Part shown: in pieces, positions 43,049-52,140 of the stretch
Position numbering within the stretch: the stretch's first letter is position 1
How the letters are laid out: every line of letters begins with the position of its first letter
Assembly (NCBI RefSeq): GCF_900109325.1
Contig: NZ_FNZU01000001.1
Span: forward strand, 248,001 to 312,000
Origin: Alkalibacterium pelagium
Lineage (GTDB): Bacteria; Bacillota; Bacilli; Lactobacillales; Carnobacteriaceae_A
Length of the DNA: 64,000 bases
Direction: 5' to 3'
Made by a program: the position numbers and the translations under genes
The notes under the pieces: model-generated
Databases searched by the model: none
The model's input: only the letters and a program-made list of their open reading frames with translations
What the model was told of the DNA's origin: nothing

Positions 43049-43660
43049 ATGGATCAAAATGAAACGTATCATTACTGCAAGGCAGAGGGGCACATGCGCA
43101 ACAAGGCAATTAAACTTCATCATCAGCGTTATCAGGAAGTCGGTTTTCTCAGAGAGGATGAGGACGACCCGTACATAGATGCGTCAACATATTTTATCGT
43201 TCAGACTCCTGACAAGGAGGAAGTCGTTGGTGTGACAAGGCTTATTTTTAACCCATTAGATGAACTGCCGACGATGAAGCATTTTACAATATTCGATATT
43301 GATAAAATGAAAATAGCTGGACTTGAAAGAACAAAATATGCAGAAATCAGTGCATTTACAAAAATGCCTAAACACGATGTCGGTCTTGGACTGATCCGGA
43401 CTGTTCTGAACTACTCATTGACTAACGGGCTTACTCATTGGGTGTGCTGTATTGATGAACGAGTTTACAGGTACATGCATCGGATTTTCAAGTTTCCTTT
43501 TGAAGTCATCGGTGATCCGAATGTCTACCTTGGATCAAAAACTATCCCATGCGTTTTGAACCTGGAGCAATGTCTGGATACACTTAAAGAAAAGAGACGT
43601 AAGTTATACGATTATTTTATGGAGAATGAAGATAACTTAATGGAGGGGTCAAACAGATGA
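43049..43660 (+). CDS. N-acyl amino acid synthase (FeeM)/autoinducer-synthase-like acyltransferase
   Basis: This 203-residue protein has the GNAT-like fold of FeeM-type N-acyl amino acid synthases and LuxI-type autoinducer synthases. Supporting parts are an Arg/Tyr-rich N-terminal helix (NKAIKLHHQRYQEVGFL), the VVGVTRLIFNP strand, KYAEISAFTKMP, LTHWVCCIDERVYRYMHRI and a final PFEVIGD strand. Such enzymes join an acyl chain from ACP or CoA to an amino acid or amine. It overlaps the ThiF-like gene by four bases (ATGA), so the two are translated together and probably act in one pathway. AAAAGGAGAG precedes the ATG. Substrate unknown. Confidence 0.72.
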   Translation: MDQNETYHYCKAEGHMRNKAIKLHHQRYQEVGFLREDEDDPYIDASTYFIVQTPDKEEVVGVTRLIFNPLDELPTMKHFTIFDIDKMKIAGLERTKYAEISAFTKMPKHDVGLGLIRTVLNYSLTNGLTHWVCCIDERVYRYMHRIFKFPFEVIGDPNVYLGSKTIPCVLNLEQCLDTLKEKRRKLYDYFMENEDNLMEGSNR

Positions 43661-44415
43661 TCAAAGAACAATTTACTAGAAACTTGGGAATTATGTCAGA
43701 AGATGAAATAAATAAACTACATAACTCAACGATTGTTATTGCTGGATGTGGCTGTATAGGTGGGTTTTCTGCAGAGCTGCTGGCACGTATGGGGGTGGGT
43801 AAGTTAAAATTGGCAGATCCCGATGTGTTTGATGTATCAAATATAAATCGCCAATGTGCAGCGACCCATCTGACAGTCGGTCAAAGAAAAGCCGAAGCGC
43901 TTAAAGCACATCTTCTAACTATCAACCCTGATATTGAAATCGAGTGTTATTACGAAGGAGTGACAGAGGAAAATGCAGCAACCTTCATAGATGGAGCAGA
44001 TTATGTTATCGATGCGATCGATTATTTCGCCTTTCCGGAAGCGGTCGCCCTTCATCGTGCAGCAAGGAAAAATAAACTGTTCATCACTACAGCTGTTGCG
44101 TTAGGCTTTGGTACATCAGTTCTGACCTTTTCACCAGATGGCATGACGATTGAAGAGTATACAGGAATACCTGAACATACCTCTATTGATGATCTGAAGG
44201 GGAAAACTTTTCCGGCCTCCCAGTACAGCCAGAATTTACCAGAATATGCTACTGAGGAGAAGATAACTCAATGGATGGAAAACAGGTCCATCCCGACGAT
44301 TAGTGTTGGACAGGCGCTTGGTCCAGGTGTTCTTGTGTCTAAACTGGTTCTACATCTACTCGACAGGCAGACACCTGAGTTTGTTCCTGATTATTTTCAG
44401 ATCAGCTTTGAATAA
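43657..44415 (+). CDS. ThiF/E1-like adenylyltransferase
   Basis: This 252-residue protein has the ThiF/MoeB/E1 fold. The nucleotide-binding loop is GCGCIGGFSAELLARMGVGK (~30-49), with acidic ADPDVFDVSNINRQ (Asp and the Arg-Gln pair that contact ATP) and DYVIDAIDYF. Members adenylate a C-terminal carboxylate of a sulfur carrier, a peptide or a small acid. The zinc-binding CxxC pairs and the late catalytic Cys of MoeB/ThiF are missing; the only cysteines are near the glycine loop and at residues ~65 and ~95. It therefore probably activates its substrate without a thioester on the late loop. It is coupled to the acyltransferase gene, with no ThiS/MoaD-like gene next to it. Confidence 0.85.
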   Translation: MIKEQFTRNLGIMSEDEINKLHNSTIVIAGCGCIGGFSAELLARMGVGKLKLADPDVFDVSNINRQCAATHLTVGQRKAEALKAHLLTINPDIEIECYYEGVTEENAATFIDGADYVIDAIDYFAFPEAVALHRAARKNKLFITTAVALGFGTSVLTFSPDGMTIEEYTGIPEHTSIDDLKGKTFPASQYSQNLPEYATEEKITQWMENRSIPTISVGQALGPGVLVSKLVLHLLDRQTPEFVPDYFQISFE

Positions 44416-44670
44416 ATTCTAGAAGCACGTAATAGACCGTGGCAGAAGATCCATTTGTTTCTGATGTGAGAGTAGTTTTCTCATTAAGGTGCGGTGCTGA
44501 GAGACTTGATTGGTTTTTAGGTTAAACCGGATGTGACAGTATAAGTATAAAATAGTCGAGAAATCAGATGCATTACCTGCTTCATACTGGTATGATATAA
44601 GAAATTAAATAACAACTCATATAGAGTAGTTTAAAATGTTTGTGTACTAGTTAATTAAGGAGAATGAACG

Positions 44671-45546
44671 GTGGTTAAGAAAGAAGAAGGGTTTGCATTT
44701 TTTAAAGGCAGAAGAGCTGTTCTCGCAACGATGCATAAAAAAGAACAGGTCATCGCTCCAGTTATGGAAAATGAGCTGGGGATTCATATCCAAGTACCGG
44801 AAGGTTTTGACTCTGATCGTTACGGGACTTTTACTGGAGAAGTAGAGCGAACGGGAAACCAGCTGGAAGCGGCCAGGCTTAAAGCTGAAGCTGCAATGGA
44901 ATTGACTGGATGCCCTCTGGCTGTGTCGAGTGAAGGATCTTTTGGGCCGCACCCGATGATTCCTTTTCTTCCGTGCAACCGTGAAGTTGTGATGCTGGTG
45001 GATAAAGATCAAAACTTGGAAGTTTTTGGAACAGCTATTACGACACGTACCTATTTTAAACATAAAGTGATTTCAAGCTTTGAAGAAGCATACAGATTTG
45101 CTGAATCAGTTGAATTTCCAGATACTGGAATCGTAGTTAAAGTAAAGGAACAGTCCGTAGACCCGGACGAGATGACTAAAGGCATCACCTCCACAGACCA
45201 GCTGAAGGAAGCTGTGCAGAAGGCATTGACTAAGTCGTCAGATGGGACGATATTCATTGAAACAGATGTAAGAGCAATGCATAACCCCAAGCGTATGAAG
45301 AACATCGAAGCAGCTACACGAGACCTGGTAAAAAATATTCTTTCCACTTGTCCCGCATGTGAATGGCCAGGGTACAAAGCGGTCAGCAGTAAAAAAGGGC
45401 TCCCTTGTGAATGGTGCAGACAGCCTACAGAACTTACCCTCTCGCTGCAGTATGAATGTACAAAGTGTGGATATAATGAAGAGCAATATTATCCAGAAGG
45501 AATAGAGCAAGCTGATCCAGGTCAATGCAGTTACTGCAATCCTTAA
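44671..45546 (+). CDS. DUF6671 family protein
   Basis: This 291-residue soluble protein fits the DUF6671 family: FFKGRRAVLATMHKKEQVIAP near the start, then AVSSEGSFGPHP and PFLPCNREVVMLVD. The function is unknown. The C-terminal third holds four Cys pairs (CPAC, CEWC, CTKC, CSYC) that should bind zinc. The start is GTG 44671 with AAGGAGA (44657-44663). The ThiF-like gene upstream ends ~255 bp earlier, and the gap contains no clear terminator, so linkage cannot be excluded. Confidence 0.85.
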   Translation: MVKKEEGFAFFKGRRAVLATMHKKEQVIAPVMENELGIHIQVPEGFDSDRYGTFTGEVERTGNQLEAARLKAEAAMELTGCPLAVSSEGSFGPHPMIPFLPCNREVVMLVDKDQNLEVFGTAITTRTYFKHKVISSFEEAYRFAESVEFPDTGIVVKVKEQSVDPDEMTKGITSTDQLKEAVQKALTKSSDGTIFIETDVRAMHNPKRMKNIEAATRDLVKNILSTCPACEWPGYKAVSSKKGLPCEWCRQPTELTLSLQYECTKCGYNEEQYYPEGIEQADPGQCSYCNP

Positions 45547-45672
45547 ATAGCTTGATAAATAGTTGAGGTATCTTCTTGTTACCAGTTTGAAACAGATGAG
45601 TTAAAAGAAGGTGCCTCAAAATAAATATAGCAGATAAGAGCACGTGGCGACTATATATCGGAGGCGACAGAC

Positions 45673-46644
45673 ATGAGTAAATTTGGATGGGCTTACATCG
45701 GCTGTGGAGGCATTGCCAGAACTACGGCCAGCGAACTTGTACAGACAGATGATAATACGATCATAGCAGCATGGAACAGAACAAAGGAGAAAGCCGAGTC
45801 ATTTGTAGAGGACTTCGGAGGAAAGGTTTATGACACAGCTGAAGAGGCCATAAGGGCTGAAGGCGTCGAAGGCGTCTATGTGAATGTCAACGGAGATCAG
45901 CATGCCTACTATACTAAACTGGCAATTGACCTCGGGAAGCCGGTACTGTGTGAAAAGCCGTTTACCTTCAACGAAAAAGAGACAAAGGATCTGCTTTATT
46001 ATGCAGCTGAAAAAGGAGTATATGTTTCAGAAGCCATGTGGACCTGGCACAATGATATTGCTTTGAAAGTCAAGGAATGGGTGGAGACTGGTGCCATCGG
46101 AGATATCGTATCCTCAGATAGTGCGTTCGCTGTACCTTTACTGAAGCTAACTGATAATCCCAGACTGACGACTGCATCCATGCTGGGTGGAGCCTTGATG
46201 GATCTGGGCGTCTACAATGTCAGATATGCCTACGAACTGTTCGGAAAACCAGATCGAATCGAATGCGAAGCGGATATGCACGAGGTTGATCATTCGGAAG
46301 ATATCACCTTCCATTATCCTAGTTTTAATGCCACCATGCATGTCTCGATGGCAGAAGAGGGCGGACACTACTTTAAGGTTACCGGAACTGAAGGCTCGAT
46401 CACTGTTCCTAGATTCCATATGGCAAAAGAAGCTGTCCTGAAGACAGATGATGGAGAAGAGCGATTCGAAACGGACGACCTGCTTTATGGAAAGCAATTT
46501 TCAAACGTTGCTGAAGAAATCCGTTCAGGCAGAAAAGAAGGCGAAAAGATACCGGCGCACAGTACAGTCGAAGTCATGAGTCTGCTGGACGAATGCCGCA
46601 GACAGATGGGGCTCGTGTATCCGCAGGAAAAAACGGGGAAATAA
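45673..46644 (+). CDS. Gfo/Idh/MocA-family oxidoreductase
   Basis: This 323-residue NAD(P)-dependent sugar or polyol dehydrogenase is of the Gfo/Idh/MocA family. The Rossmann motif is GCGGIARTTASEL (~11-23), the EKP motif is in LCEKPFTFN (~97-105), and the C-terminal alpha/beta domain has LGGALMDLGVYNVRYAYELFG. The substrate is unknown; relatives act on inositol, dihydrodiols and hexoses. GGAGGCGA precedes the ATG. The lipoprotein gene follows after 33 bp, so they may share a transcript. Confidence 0.93.
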   Translation: MSKFGWAYIGCGGIARTTASELVQTDDNTIIAAWNRTKEKAESFVEDFGGKVYDTAEEAIRAEGVEGVYVNVNGDQHAYYTKLAIDLGKPVLCEKPFTFNEKETKDLLYYAAEKGVYVSEAMWTWHNDIALKVKEWVETGAIGDIVSSDSAFAVPLLKLTDNPRLTTASMLGGALMDLGVYNVRYAYELFGKPDRIECEADMHEVDHSEDITFHYPSFNATMHVSMAEEGGHYFKVTGTEGSITVPRFHMAKEAVLKTDDGEERFETDDLLYGKQFSNVAEEIRSGRKEGEKIPAHSTVEVMSLLDECRRQMGLVYPQEKTGK

Positions 46645-46677
46645 TCAGGAGAATAAATAGTTGGAAAGGGTGGGACC

Positions 46678-47988
46678 ATGTCAAAAAAGCCGTACTTAGC
46701 AGCATTATCACTGTTACTGGCATCAACGATCGCTTTATCGGGATGTGAGCAGGACCAGGAGGATGTAAACCAGGACGATACGAATGAAATCGAGGAGAAC
46801 GAACCAACGGAAACCGACGAACAGAATGGTATAGAATCTGACGATGAGCTGGAAGATGCGGAATCAGAAGAGTCTGCAGATACAGAAGAAGACGAGCCAG
46901 AAGATTCAGAGGAGGAGATGGCATCTATTTTTGGTCTCCAGGAAGATTTGGTATACATCAGTGCTGACCGTCTGAGTGTCAGAGCAGACAGCAGTGAGGA
47001 CAGCGAATCACGTGGAAGCCTGTCCAAAGGAAATGAAGTGCGTGTGCTGGAGGAAGTGGAAAACGGCGATGTGACCTGGTACCAGATTGCTCATCATAAC
47101 CCTGACGTGAATGAGGGGTGGGTCTCTGCGGAGTTTACGGTCAGTGATCTGAATGAGCTGCATGAGTCGACCGATTTTGATGATGAAAAGATGAATGAAT
47201 TCTTCACCTCGCCGACCTTGTTCGAAGACAATCGAGTGGTTGCTTATTATGGCCATCCTAATTCAGAAATTATGGGCATCGTCGGCCGTCATTCTGTTGA
47301 AGATCTGATCGATCTGCTTGAAGAGACGACTCAGACCTATGATGATGCTGATGAAGATAAAGGAGCGGTACCGGCCATCTATCTTGTCTACGGGACGGTG
47401 CAGCCTGGGGGCGTCGTTCATAAGATGAACTACGATCTGGTCATGTCCTATATCGAAGCAGCTTATCAGCGTGGTGTCCTGGTTTATATCGATCACCAGA
47501 TGGGACGTAATCACCCGACTTATTCAATTAATGAAATCCTGTCATTCCTGAGGTATCCTAATGTCCATCTGGCTCTCGATCCGGAATGGCGTACGGAACG
47601 ACCGATGCAGGAAGTCGGACATATCACTGGCTCTGAACTGAATGACGTGCAGGAAAGAATGCAGGAATACATTGAAACGCATGAGATTCAGGGAACGAGA
47701 CAGTTTGTCTTCCATCAGTTTGTTGAAAAAATGATTGTCGATGTCGAAGATATATCAGCGGATTATGATCCGGTCCTTCTGGTCCACAATACTTCCGGAT
47801 GGGGGGCACCTGAAGGCAAACGAGCGACACACGAAAAAGTTACCGAAGCCAGCGAGGTTCCATACAAAGGGTTTAAACTCTGGTATCATTTCTCTGATCA
47901 GCCAGGCGTCCACTATGACAATCCGCTAATGACACCTGAAGAGGTTCTGGATCTTGATCCACAGCCAGGTCTGATCATTTATCAGTAG
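46678..47988 (+). CDS. SH3b-domain lipoprotein with uncharacterised C-terminal domain
   Basis: This 436-residue lipoprotein has a signal peptide ending LSGC (Cys ~23). It has a very acidic linker (~25-85), an SH3b-like domain (~95-160; LSVRADSS ... WYQIAHHNPDVNEGWVSAEF) that would bind the cell wall, and a C-terminal domain of ~260 residues. I do not recognise the last domain. Strands such as AIYLVYG, GVLVYIDHQ, VHLALDPEW, RQFVFHQF and VLLVHNTSGWG suggest a TIM-barrel, perhaps a glycosidase-like fold. Acidic residues follow several strands. It works at the outer surface of the membrane. Confidence 0.75.
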   Translation: MSKKPYLAALSLLLASTIALSGCEQDQEDVNQDDTNEIEENEPTETDEQNGIESDDELEDAESEESADTEEDEPEDSEEEMASIFGLQEDLVYISADRLSVRADSSEDSESRGSLSKGNEVRVLEEVENGDVTWYQIAHHNPDVNEGWVSAEFTVSDLNELHESTDFDDEKMNEFFTSPTLFEDNRVVAYYGHPNSEIMGIVGRHSVEDLIDLLEETTQTYDDADEDKGAVPAIYLVYGTVQPGGVVHKMNYDLVMSYIEAAYQRGVLVYIDHQMGRNHPTYSINEILSFLRYPNVHLALDPEWRTERPMQEVGHITGSELNDVQERMQEYIETHEIQGTRQFVFHQFVEKMIVDVEDISADYDPVLLVHNTSGWGAPEGKRATHEKVTEASEVPYKGFKLWYHFSDQPGVHYDNPLMTPEEVLDLDPQPGLIIYQ

Positions 47989-48149
47989 AATTAGGAGATG
48001 TATAAAAGGATTCACACCTGAACGTGGATAGCATCTATCAATCATCCATTCTCCATGGTATAATGCATCAGGAATCTGACGACCGGAACTTGATCAAAGG
48101 ATGTTTTAAGATGTCTCAGCTGGTCGTTACTCTATGGAGGTGTAAAGTA

Positions 48150-48359
48150 ATGAATAAACGATGGACTATTGAAGAGATAAGAAAGTACGTAAACAACAAT
48201 TCTGAAAGCACACTGCTGACCACGGAATACCGCGGGTTTTCTCAGAAACTGTCATTCAGGTGTGCTTGTGGCAATACATTTGAAAAGACGTTTACAAAGT
48301 TTAAGAATAACGGGCAGCGCAAATGTGAGGTCTGCCAGCCACCCAAAGCCTCCCGCTAA
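48150..48359 (+). CDS. Small zinc-ribbon protein (phage-type)
   Basis: This 69-residue protein starts MNKRWTIEEIRKYVNNN and has CACGN ... KCEVC, two CxC/CxxC knuckles for one zinc. The same small domain is found at the N-terminus of phage and homing-endonuclease-like proteins (DUF723-like, from memory). Here it stands alone. GGAGGTG (48136-48142) fits ATG 48150; in-frame codons further upstream have no site. A good terminator follows. Role unknown. Confidence 0.75.
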   Translation: MNKRWTIEEIRKYVNNNSESTLLTTEYRGFSQKLSFRCACGNTFEKTFTKFKNNGQRKCEVCQPPKASR

Positions 48360-48376
48360 ATCGATCATTTTATAAG

Positions 48377-48412
48377 CACTGATTTCATTTATAATGGAGT
48401 CAGTGTTTTTTT
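48377..48412 (+). terminator. Intrinsic terminator
   Basis: A short stem CACTGA with TCAGTG, a 17-base loop and seven Ts. Confidence 0.75.
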
Positions 48413-48695
48413 CGTTCAAAAGGAAAGACTTCTTTCTTTACTGCTTCAAGACCGGACATTTATAGATGAATGAATGAGCGCATTAGTTTGTACTCCTCTC
48501 ACGCATGTGATCACACCCGAAAACAGACACGTTTTCTTCACACTTTAAACTGGAGAACTATCAAAACGTAAGTGGAATTTGACAAATGAGCTGTAATCGT
48601 TAAAATAGATAAGGTTAGATAAAACAGATAGTATTAAACATACTGTATACAAAAAGAATGATCGATAATCTATGTTTAAAGTGAGAGGATTTAAT

Positions 48696-49706
48696 ATGAA
48701 AGAGAATTTCTGGAAAAACTTACCTAAACCCTTTTTTATTCTGGCGCCAATGGAAGACGTCACAGATGTCGTATTCAGGCATGTCATCGCTGAAGCCGGA
48801 CGACCGGATGTCTTCTTTACAGAGTTCACGAACTCTGTGAGCTACTGTCATCCGGATGGCCGTGACAGTGTAAGAGGAAGACTGACATTCACTGAGGATG
48901 AACAGCCTCTGGTCGCTCATATTTGGGGAGACGAACCCAAGTATTTTCGTGAAATGAGTATCGGCATGGCTGAAGCAGGATTTGCCGGGATCGATATCAA
49001 TATGGGCTGTCCTGTTCCAAACGTAGCTGGAAAAGGCAAAGGCAGCGGACTGATTCAGCGTCCCGAAGTGGCTGCAGAACTGATTGAAGCGGCAAAAGCA
49101 GGGGGGCTGCCGGTCAGTGTGAAAACACGTTTAGGCTACAGCAGACTCGATGAATGGCGCGAATGGATCGCTCATCTCCTGAGACAGGATATTGTCAATC
49201 TGTCGATCCACCTTCGTACAAAAAAAGAGATGAGCAAGTATGATGCGCATTGGGAACTGATTCCTGAAATCAAAAAAATGCGGGACGAAATCGCACCGGA
49301 CACTCTGCTGACGATTAATGGAGATATCATGGATCGCGAGATGGGACTCAAACTGGTAGAGGAAACAGGTGTCGATGGAGTTATGATCGGACGCGGAGTC
49401 TTTAAGAATCCGTTCGCTTTTGAAAAAGAAGCCAGAGAGCACAGCAGTGAGGAAATGCTTGATCTGCTGAGACTGCACCTGGACTTGTTTGACAGCCATG
49501 GCGTAGATGCCGGCCGTGCATTTAAACCGCTCCGTCGATTCTTCAAGATTTATGTCCGAGGGATGCGAGGAGCAAGTGAACTGAGACAGCAGCTGATGGA
49601 AACAGTCACGACAGATGAAGTAAGAGTGCTGCTAGATGATTTTGAAGACAAACTCAAGAGCTTTGAAGCTGAAGAAAGTGACCGGCCCGTAGAAAACCAT
49701 GCATAA
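48696..49706 (+). CDS. tRNA-dihydrouridine synthase family protein
   Basis: This ~336-residue FMN-dependent enzyme of the Dus family reduces uridines in the tRNA D-loop. The N-terminus [12 protein letters not shown], the catalytic-Cys block [18 protein letters not shown] (~104-122), VKTRLGY and the FMN-binding [11 protein letters not shown] (~232-242) are present, as is a helical C-terminal domain. I start at ATG 48696 with AGAGGA upstream; the ATG at 48672 has none. The sequence diverges from the classical DusB start, so it may be a second Dus paralogue. Confidence 0.92.
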   Translation: MKENFWKNLPKPFFILAPMEDVTDVVFRHVIAEAGRPDVFFTEFTNSVSYCHPDGRDSVRGRLTFTEDEQPLVAHIWGDEPKYFREMSIGMAEAGFAGIDINMGCPVPNVAGKGKGSGLIQRPEVAAELIEAAKAGGLPVSVKTRLGYSRLDEWREWIAHLLRQDIVNLSIHLRTKKEMSKYDAHWELIPEIKKMRDEIAPDTLLTINGDIMDREMGLKLVEETGVDGVMIGRGVFKNPFAFEKEAREHSSEEMLDLLRLHLDLFDSHGVDAGRAFKPLRRFFKIYVRGMRGASELRQQLMETVTTDEVRVLLDDFEDKLKSFEAEESDRPVENHA

Positions 49707-49712
49707 CAGAGA

Positions 49713-49741
49713 GACTTTGCTGAAACGGCAAAGTCTTTTTT
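49713..49741 (+). terminator. Intrinsic terminator after the Dus gene
   Basis: An 8-bp stem (GACTTTGC with GCAAAGTC) and a T-run. Confidence 0.85.
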
Positions 49742-49835
49742 ATAAGCAGGAGCGTATGTATCAAACGACAGTCAGTGTGGGTGAAGGTTAATGGACCATA
49801 AAGCAAGTTATTGTCTATTCGATGGAAATAAGTCT

Positions 49836-49875
49836 GGCCGAATGTGTCAAATAATTTTATATGGTACATTCGACC
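49836..49875. repeat. Intergenic hairpin element (family copy at 49.85 kb)
   Basis: GGCCGAATGTGTCA (49836-49849) pairs, with wobbles, with TGGTACATTCGACC (49862-49875). The right arm shares 17 identical bases with 39264-39280. Confidence 0.7.
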
Positions 49876-50148
49876 CCCATATAAATTGCCGAATATACCA
49901 CAAAACAGGATATGACACATAAGAAGCAAAAAACGGTCGTAAGAGTCACATAGTCGAGCAGCACTACTGTAAATTTATGCCATTCTAATGACTGGCATAC
50001 CATAATTAAGTTATTTGTATGAATAAACGACCTATGCATTGAACTTTTCAAATATTCTGATACTATTTGATTATGAAAGACAGTTCTCTAGACAGTCTGG
50101 TCCGTTCAGTGATGAACTGACGGATAAATATAAGGGGGAAATAGACTG

Positions 50149-50595
50149 ATGGGACAAACGGAGAAACACACTAGAATTACAAACAAAATAAAGGTGGACG
50201 TGAGTGTAGAAGATGTCTGGGAATCCTGGACAAAACCTGAACATATCGAAAGATGGAATCAGGCATCGGATGACTGGCATACACTGTATTCTTTAAATGA
50301 TCTGGCGGAAGGGGAGCGATTCCTCTCTCGTATGGAATCAAAAGATGGTAGCTTCGGATTTGACTTTGCCGGTACCTATACGCTTATTCGCCCACATCAG
50401 TTACTGACGTTTACCTTGGATGATGGAAGAAAAGTTGAGGTCCAGTTTAATGAACTGGAGGATGGGACGGAAATCATTGAGAATTTTGATGTGGACGATC
50501 AGTATTCAATAGAAGAGCAGAAAAAAGGATGGCAGGCTATCCTTGAAAGCTTCAAAAAATATACTGAAACGACTTTTGAATTCAGGAGACATTAA
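50149..50595 (+). CDS. SRPBCC (AHSA1-like) domain protein
   Basis: This 148-residue protein has the SRPBCC/AHSA1 ligand-binding fold: TRITNKIKVDVSVEDVWESWTKPEHIERWNQ gives the first strand and kinked helix, and KKGWQAILESFKKY the long C-terminal helix. Such proteins bind hydrophobic ligands or assist chaperones. AAGGGGGAA precedes the ATG. Single gene with its own terminator. Confidence 0.88.
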   Translation: MGQTEKHTRITNKIKVDVSVEDVWESWTKPEHIERWNQASDDWHTLYSLNDLAEGERFLSRMESKDGSFGFDFAGTYTLIRPHQLLTFTLDDGRKVEVQFNELEDGTEIIENFDVDDQYSIEEQKKGWQAILESFKKYTETTFEFRRH

Positions 50596-50632
50596 ACAGG
50601 ACAATTTTACTTTATTAAAATAGAGAAACAGA

Positions 50633-50663
50633 GGACACCCGTCTATCAACGGGTGTCCTTTTT
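50633..50663 (+). terminator. Intrinsic terminator after the SRPBCC gene
   Basis: A 10-bp perfect stem (GGACACCCGT with ACGGGTGTCC) and five Ts. Confidence 0.9.
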
Positions 50664-50794
50664 ATGAAGAAAACAGGACAGTAGGTTATGAATACTGCAG
50701 ATAAGGGTCTTACAAAATGTAAGCACTAGACTGGCATCAAAAGCATAGTAGGCGTATACTAAACAGGTAACTGACTTGAAAAGGAGACGATGTT

Positions 50795-50965
50795 ATGGGA
50801 TTTTTCCTGAGTCTGGCGTTTATCATAGCTGTGGTCATTACTGTTTACCGCAGGATGACAGCCACAGAGGAAGCTACCAGTCAGGAACGAGTAGTTAATG
50901 GAATCATCATGGCAGTGATGATCACAGCTCTTGTCGGTCTGGTCGGGCTCTTTATATTTGGATAA
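50795..50965 (+). CDS. 56-residue membrane protein
   Basis: This short gene encodes two hydrophobic helices (GFFLSLAFIIAVVITVY and NGIIMAVMITALVGLVGLF) joined by a polar loop (RRMTATEEATSQER). AAAAGGAG (50779-50786) lies nine bases before ATG 50795, and a promoter candidate (TGGCAT at 50732, TATACT at 50755-50760, 17-bp spacing) precedes it. I know no family; it looks like a small hairpin membrane protein. The conserved-looking signals support a real gene, but there is no homology evidence. Confidence 0.6.
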   Translation: MGFFLSLAFIIAVVITVYRRMTATEEATSQERVVNGIIMAVMITALVGLVGLFIFG

Positions 50966-51087
50966 GTCCATTATCTAATGCAAATACAATCTTAAATTGA
51001 CAACAGGAAGTGCTTCGTTTTTAGTCAGCTCAAAGAAGAAACAGGGTTTAATCGCCCCTGTCAAATTACTTATCAGGAGGAAATAGT

Positions 51088-51939
51088 ATGACAAGTTTAA
51101 GCGATACATACACCTTATCAAATGGTGTGAAGATCCCCATTCTAGGATACGGGACATGGCAAGTGACTGATCCTCAGGAGGCTGTTGATGGAGTAAAGAA
51201 CGCAGTTAAAGTAGGCTATCGTCATATCGATACAGCTCAGATGTACCAGAATGAGGAATTTGTCGGCAAAGGAATCAAGGAATGTGGTATTCCGCGTGAG
51301 GAGCTGTTTGTTACCAGCAAACTCAACAATATGAATCACGGCTACGACAGTGCCCGTAAGACAATAGAAGAATCACTTGAAAAACTTGATCTGGACTACC
51401 TGGACCTCTTTCTTATTCACTGGCCGGTTGTAAAAAATAACGGTGGAGACTGGAAACAGGATAATATTGACACATGGCGTGCGCTGGAAGACTTGTATGA
51501 TGAAGGGAAACTTAAAGCGATCGGTGTCAGTAATTTTGCTGTCCCTCATTTAAACAATATTCTGGAAAATTCCCGAATCAAGCCGATGGTCAATCAGATT
51601 CGTCTGCACCCAGGCGTTCTTCAGAAAGAAACCGTTGAGTTGAACCGTGAAAACGACATTGTCATCGAAGGATGGTCACCTCTTTCTCCTATGAAATATT
51701 TAGGCGAAGATACTACTGTTCAAGAAATGGCTGACAAGTACGGCAAATCCATTGCTCAGCTTTTATTGAGATGGAGTGTCCAGCATGGCTTTGTTACCTT
51801 GACTAAATCTGTACATGCAGAACGGATTAAATCTAATGCTGATATCTTTGATTTTGAACTGACTGACGAAGAAATGACTTATTTTGATGGATTGACTTTC
51901 GATGAATTAAGCACACCAGAAGATTTTCAGGAAAGATAA
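51088..51939 (+). CDS. Aldo/keto reductase
   Basis: This 283-residue TIM-barrel NADPH-dependent reductase matches the YvgN/2,5-diketo-D-gluconate reductase group. Catalytic Asp and Tyr are in HIDTAQMYQNE (~46-56), Lys in LFVTSKL and His in LFLIHWPVV (~111). The NADPH-phosphate site is TLTKSVHAERIKSN (~235-248). It reduces aldehydes such as methylglyoxal. TCAGGAGGAA precedes the ATG. It stands alone before the cold-shock gene. Confidence 0.95.
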   Translation: MTSLSDTYTLSNGVKIPILGYGTWQVTDPQEAVDGVKNAVKVGYRHIDTAQMYQNEEFVGKGIKECGIPREELFVTSKLNNMNHGYDSARKTIEESLEKLDLDYLDLFLIHWPVVKNNGGDWKQDNIDTWRALEDLYDEGKLKAIGVSNFAVPHLNNILENSRIKPMVNQIRLHPGVLQKETVELNRENDIVIEGWSPLSPMKYLGEDTTVQEMADKYGKSIAQLLLRWSVQHGFVTLTKSVHAERIKSNADIFDFELTDEEMTYFDGLTFDELSTPEDFQER

Positions 51940-52000
51940 TAGTTTTTATTTTGCGTAATATTTTTTAATTAAGTCTAAAATAAGTCTTTATAAAAAAGAT

Positions 52001-52029
52001 TTGGTTTTATTTCATTCATGTGCTATACT
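52001..52029 (+). promoter_or_regulatory. Promoter of the cold-shock gene, long 5' leader
   Basis: TTGGTT (52001-52006), a 17-bp spacer and extended TATACT (52024-52029). Transcription would begin near 52036 and leave a leader of ~105 bases before the ATG. Long leaders are typical of csp genes, where they tune translation with temperature. Confidence 0.75.
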
Positions 52030-52140
52030 ATGTATAACATATTGTAAGAGACATTTTACGAACTGTGTAATGCATTCCGAATTGGTCCTTAAGCAATCAT
52101 GTAAATATAAAGTGCTAAAGGCACGAGGAGGAATTTTATT

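Larger units (their letters stand above)
49707..50148. other. Intergenic region with a hairpin element
   Basis: No gene is visible in 442 bp. It carries the Dus terminator, the hairpin element at 49836-49875 and further related half-sites (GCCGAATATACCA at 49888-49900). Confidence 0.55.
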
